A DNA stretch of 64,000 nucleotides from Salinisphaera dokdonensis (lineage in GTDB: Bacteria; Pseudomonadota; Gammaproteobacteria; Nevskiales; Salinisphaeraceae), in the NCBI RefSeq assembly GCF_040361215.1, contig NZ_APND01000002.1, positions 682,001 to 746,000 on the forward strand, written 5' to 3'. Shown here in pieces: positions 63,943 to 64,000 of this stretch. Every line of letters starts with the position of its first letter. Position 1 is the first letter of the stretch. Position numbers and translations under genes: made by a program. Under the pieces are notes generated by a model. It was not told the origin of the DNA and made no database searches. It saw nothing but the letters and a program-made list of their open reading frames with translations.

Positions 63943-64000
63943 ATCTGCCCGATTACCTGACCGCGCCGGAACTGCTCTCACTGCTGCGGTTCTGGGCCAC
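63939..64000 (+). CDS. Start of an unidentified gene coupled to oppD (cut by window)
   Basis: An ATG at 63939 overlaps the oppD stop. The visible product is MNLPDYLTAPELLSLLRFWA and runs off the window. It does not look like the start of OppF. Too little is seen to name it. Confidence 0.4.
   Translation, partial: MNLPDYLTAPELLSLLRFWA

Noticed and set aside
1..64000. tRNA, rRNA or CRISPR arrays
   Set aside because: No cloverleaf-like run with a T-loop, no rRNA segment and no regularly spaced direct repeats were seen.

Overview
The window is about 64 kb of GC-rich DNA from a Gram-negative bacterium. Outer-membrane and envelope genes (LapC/YejM, MlaA, heptosyltransferase-like, DsbG), the Lut lactate oxidation operon, FleQ-like/FliA flagellar regulators and a glucosylglycerate osmolyte cassette together suggest a free-living, motile, salt-tolerant gammaproteobacterium. 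A Salinisphaera-like lineage is my guess from gene content; no rRNA or tRNA is present to test it. Coding density is high on both strands. Because of the GC content there are many long antisense ORFs, which I have left out.

Layout. 1-3436: end of a beta-hydroxyacid dehydrogenase, a LapC/YejM-type membrane sulfatase-fold protein and an MBL-fold hydrolase. 3437-12759: a leftward restriction island of lower GC, in transcription order an Mrr-like nuclease with an N-terminal reader-like domain, HsdM, HsdS, a DUF3800 protein and HsdR. A 37-nt near-perfect palindrome and a second nested inverted repeat separate DUF3800 from hsdR, and an AT-rich tail beyond hsdR has more inverted repeats. 12760-15622: lutABC with ATGA overlaps. 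15804-29216: DsbG, DUF4282, SDR, TauE-like, cytochrome b561, glutamate dehydrogenase, a lipoprotein hydrolase, GST, TerC, a permease, a LOG-like protein, an SLC13 carrier and an exonuclease. 29335-36980: MpaB-like protein, a 0.9-kb hairpin-rich non-coding repeat region, M23 peptidase, amidase, thioesterase, MFS carrier and an HD-GYP phosphodiesterase. 37203-41529: amine-oxidase-like flavoprotein, a hydrolase overlapping mlaA, and glycerate kinase. 41651-44040: a FleQ-like AAA+ regulator without GAFTGA, then fliA behind a good sigma-54 promoter. 44158-50096: cyclotransferase-like protein, MurG-like glycosyltransferase, XanB2/FkbO-like chorismatase, heptosyltransferase-like protein and a two-component system. 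50267-55585: phosphatase and synthase of the glucosylglycerate type, a GGDEF cyclase, and a convergent GH13 sucrose-phosphorylase-type enzyme. 55647-64000: GFA protein, DUF945 protein, MnmG, and an Opp-type peptide ABC transporter running off the edge.

How the genes fit together. The island is probably a composite defence locus: type I restriction-modification plus a candidate type IV nuclease for modified DNA, with DUF3800 as an accessory of unknown role. The 50-55 kb cassette can plausibly make and break down an osmolyte, and the glycerate kinase at 40384 could recycle the glycerate released. The FleQ-like protein, FliA, HD-GYP and GGDEF proteins are all connected to motility and cyclic-di-GMP. 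Functions are family assignments made by reading motifs; no database search was run.
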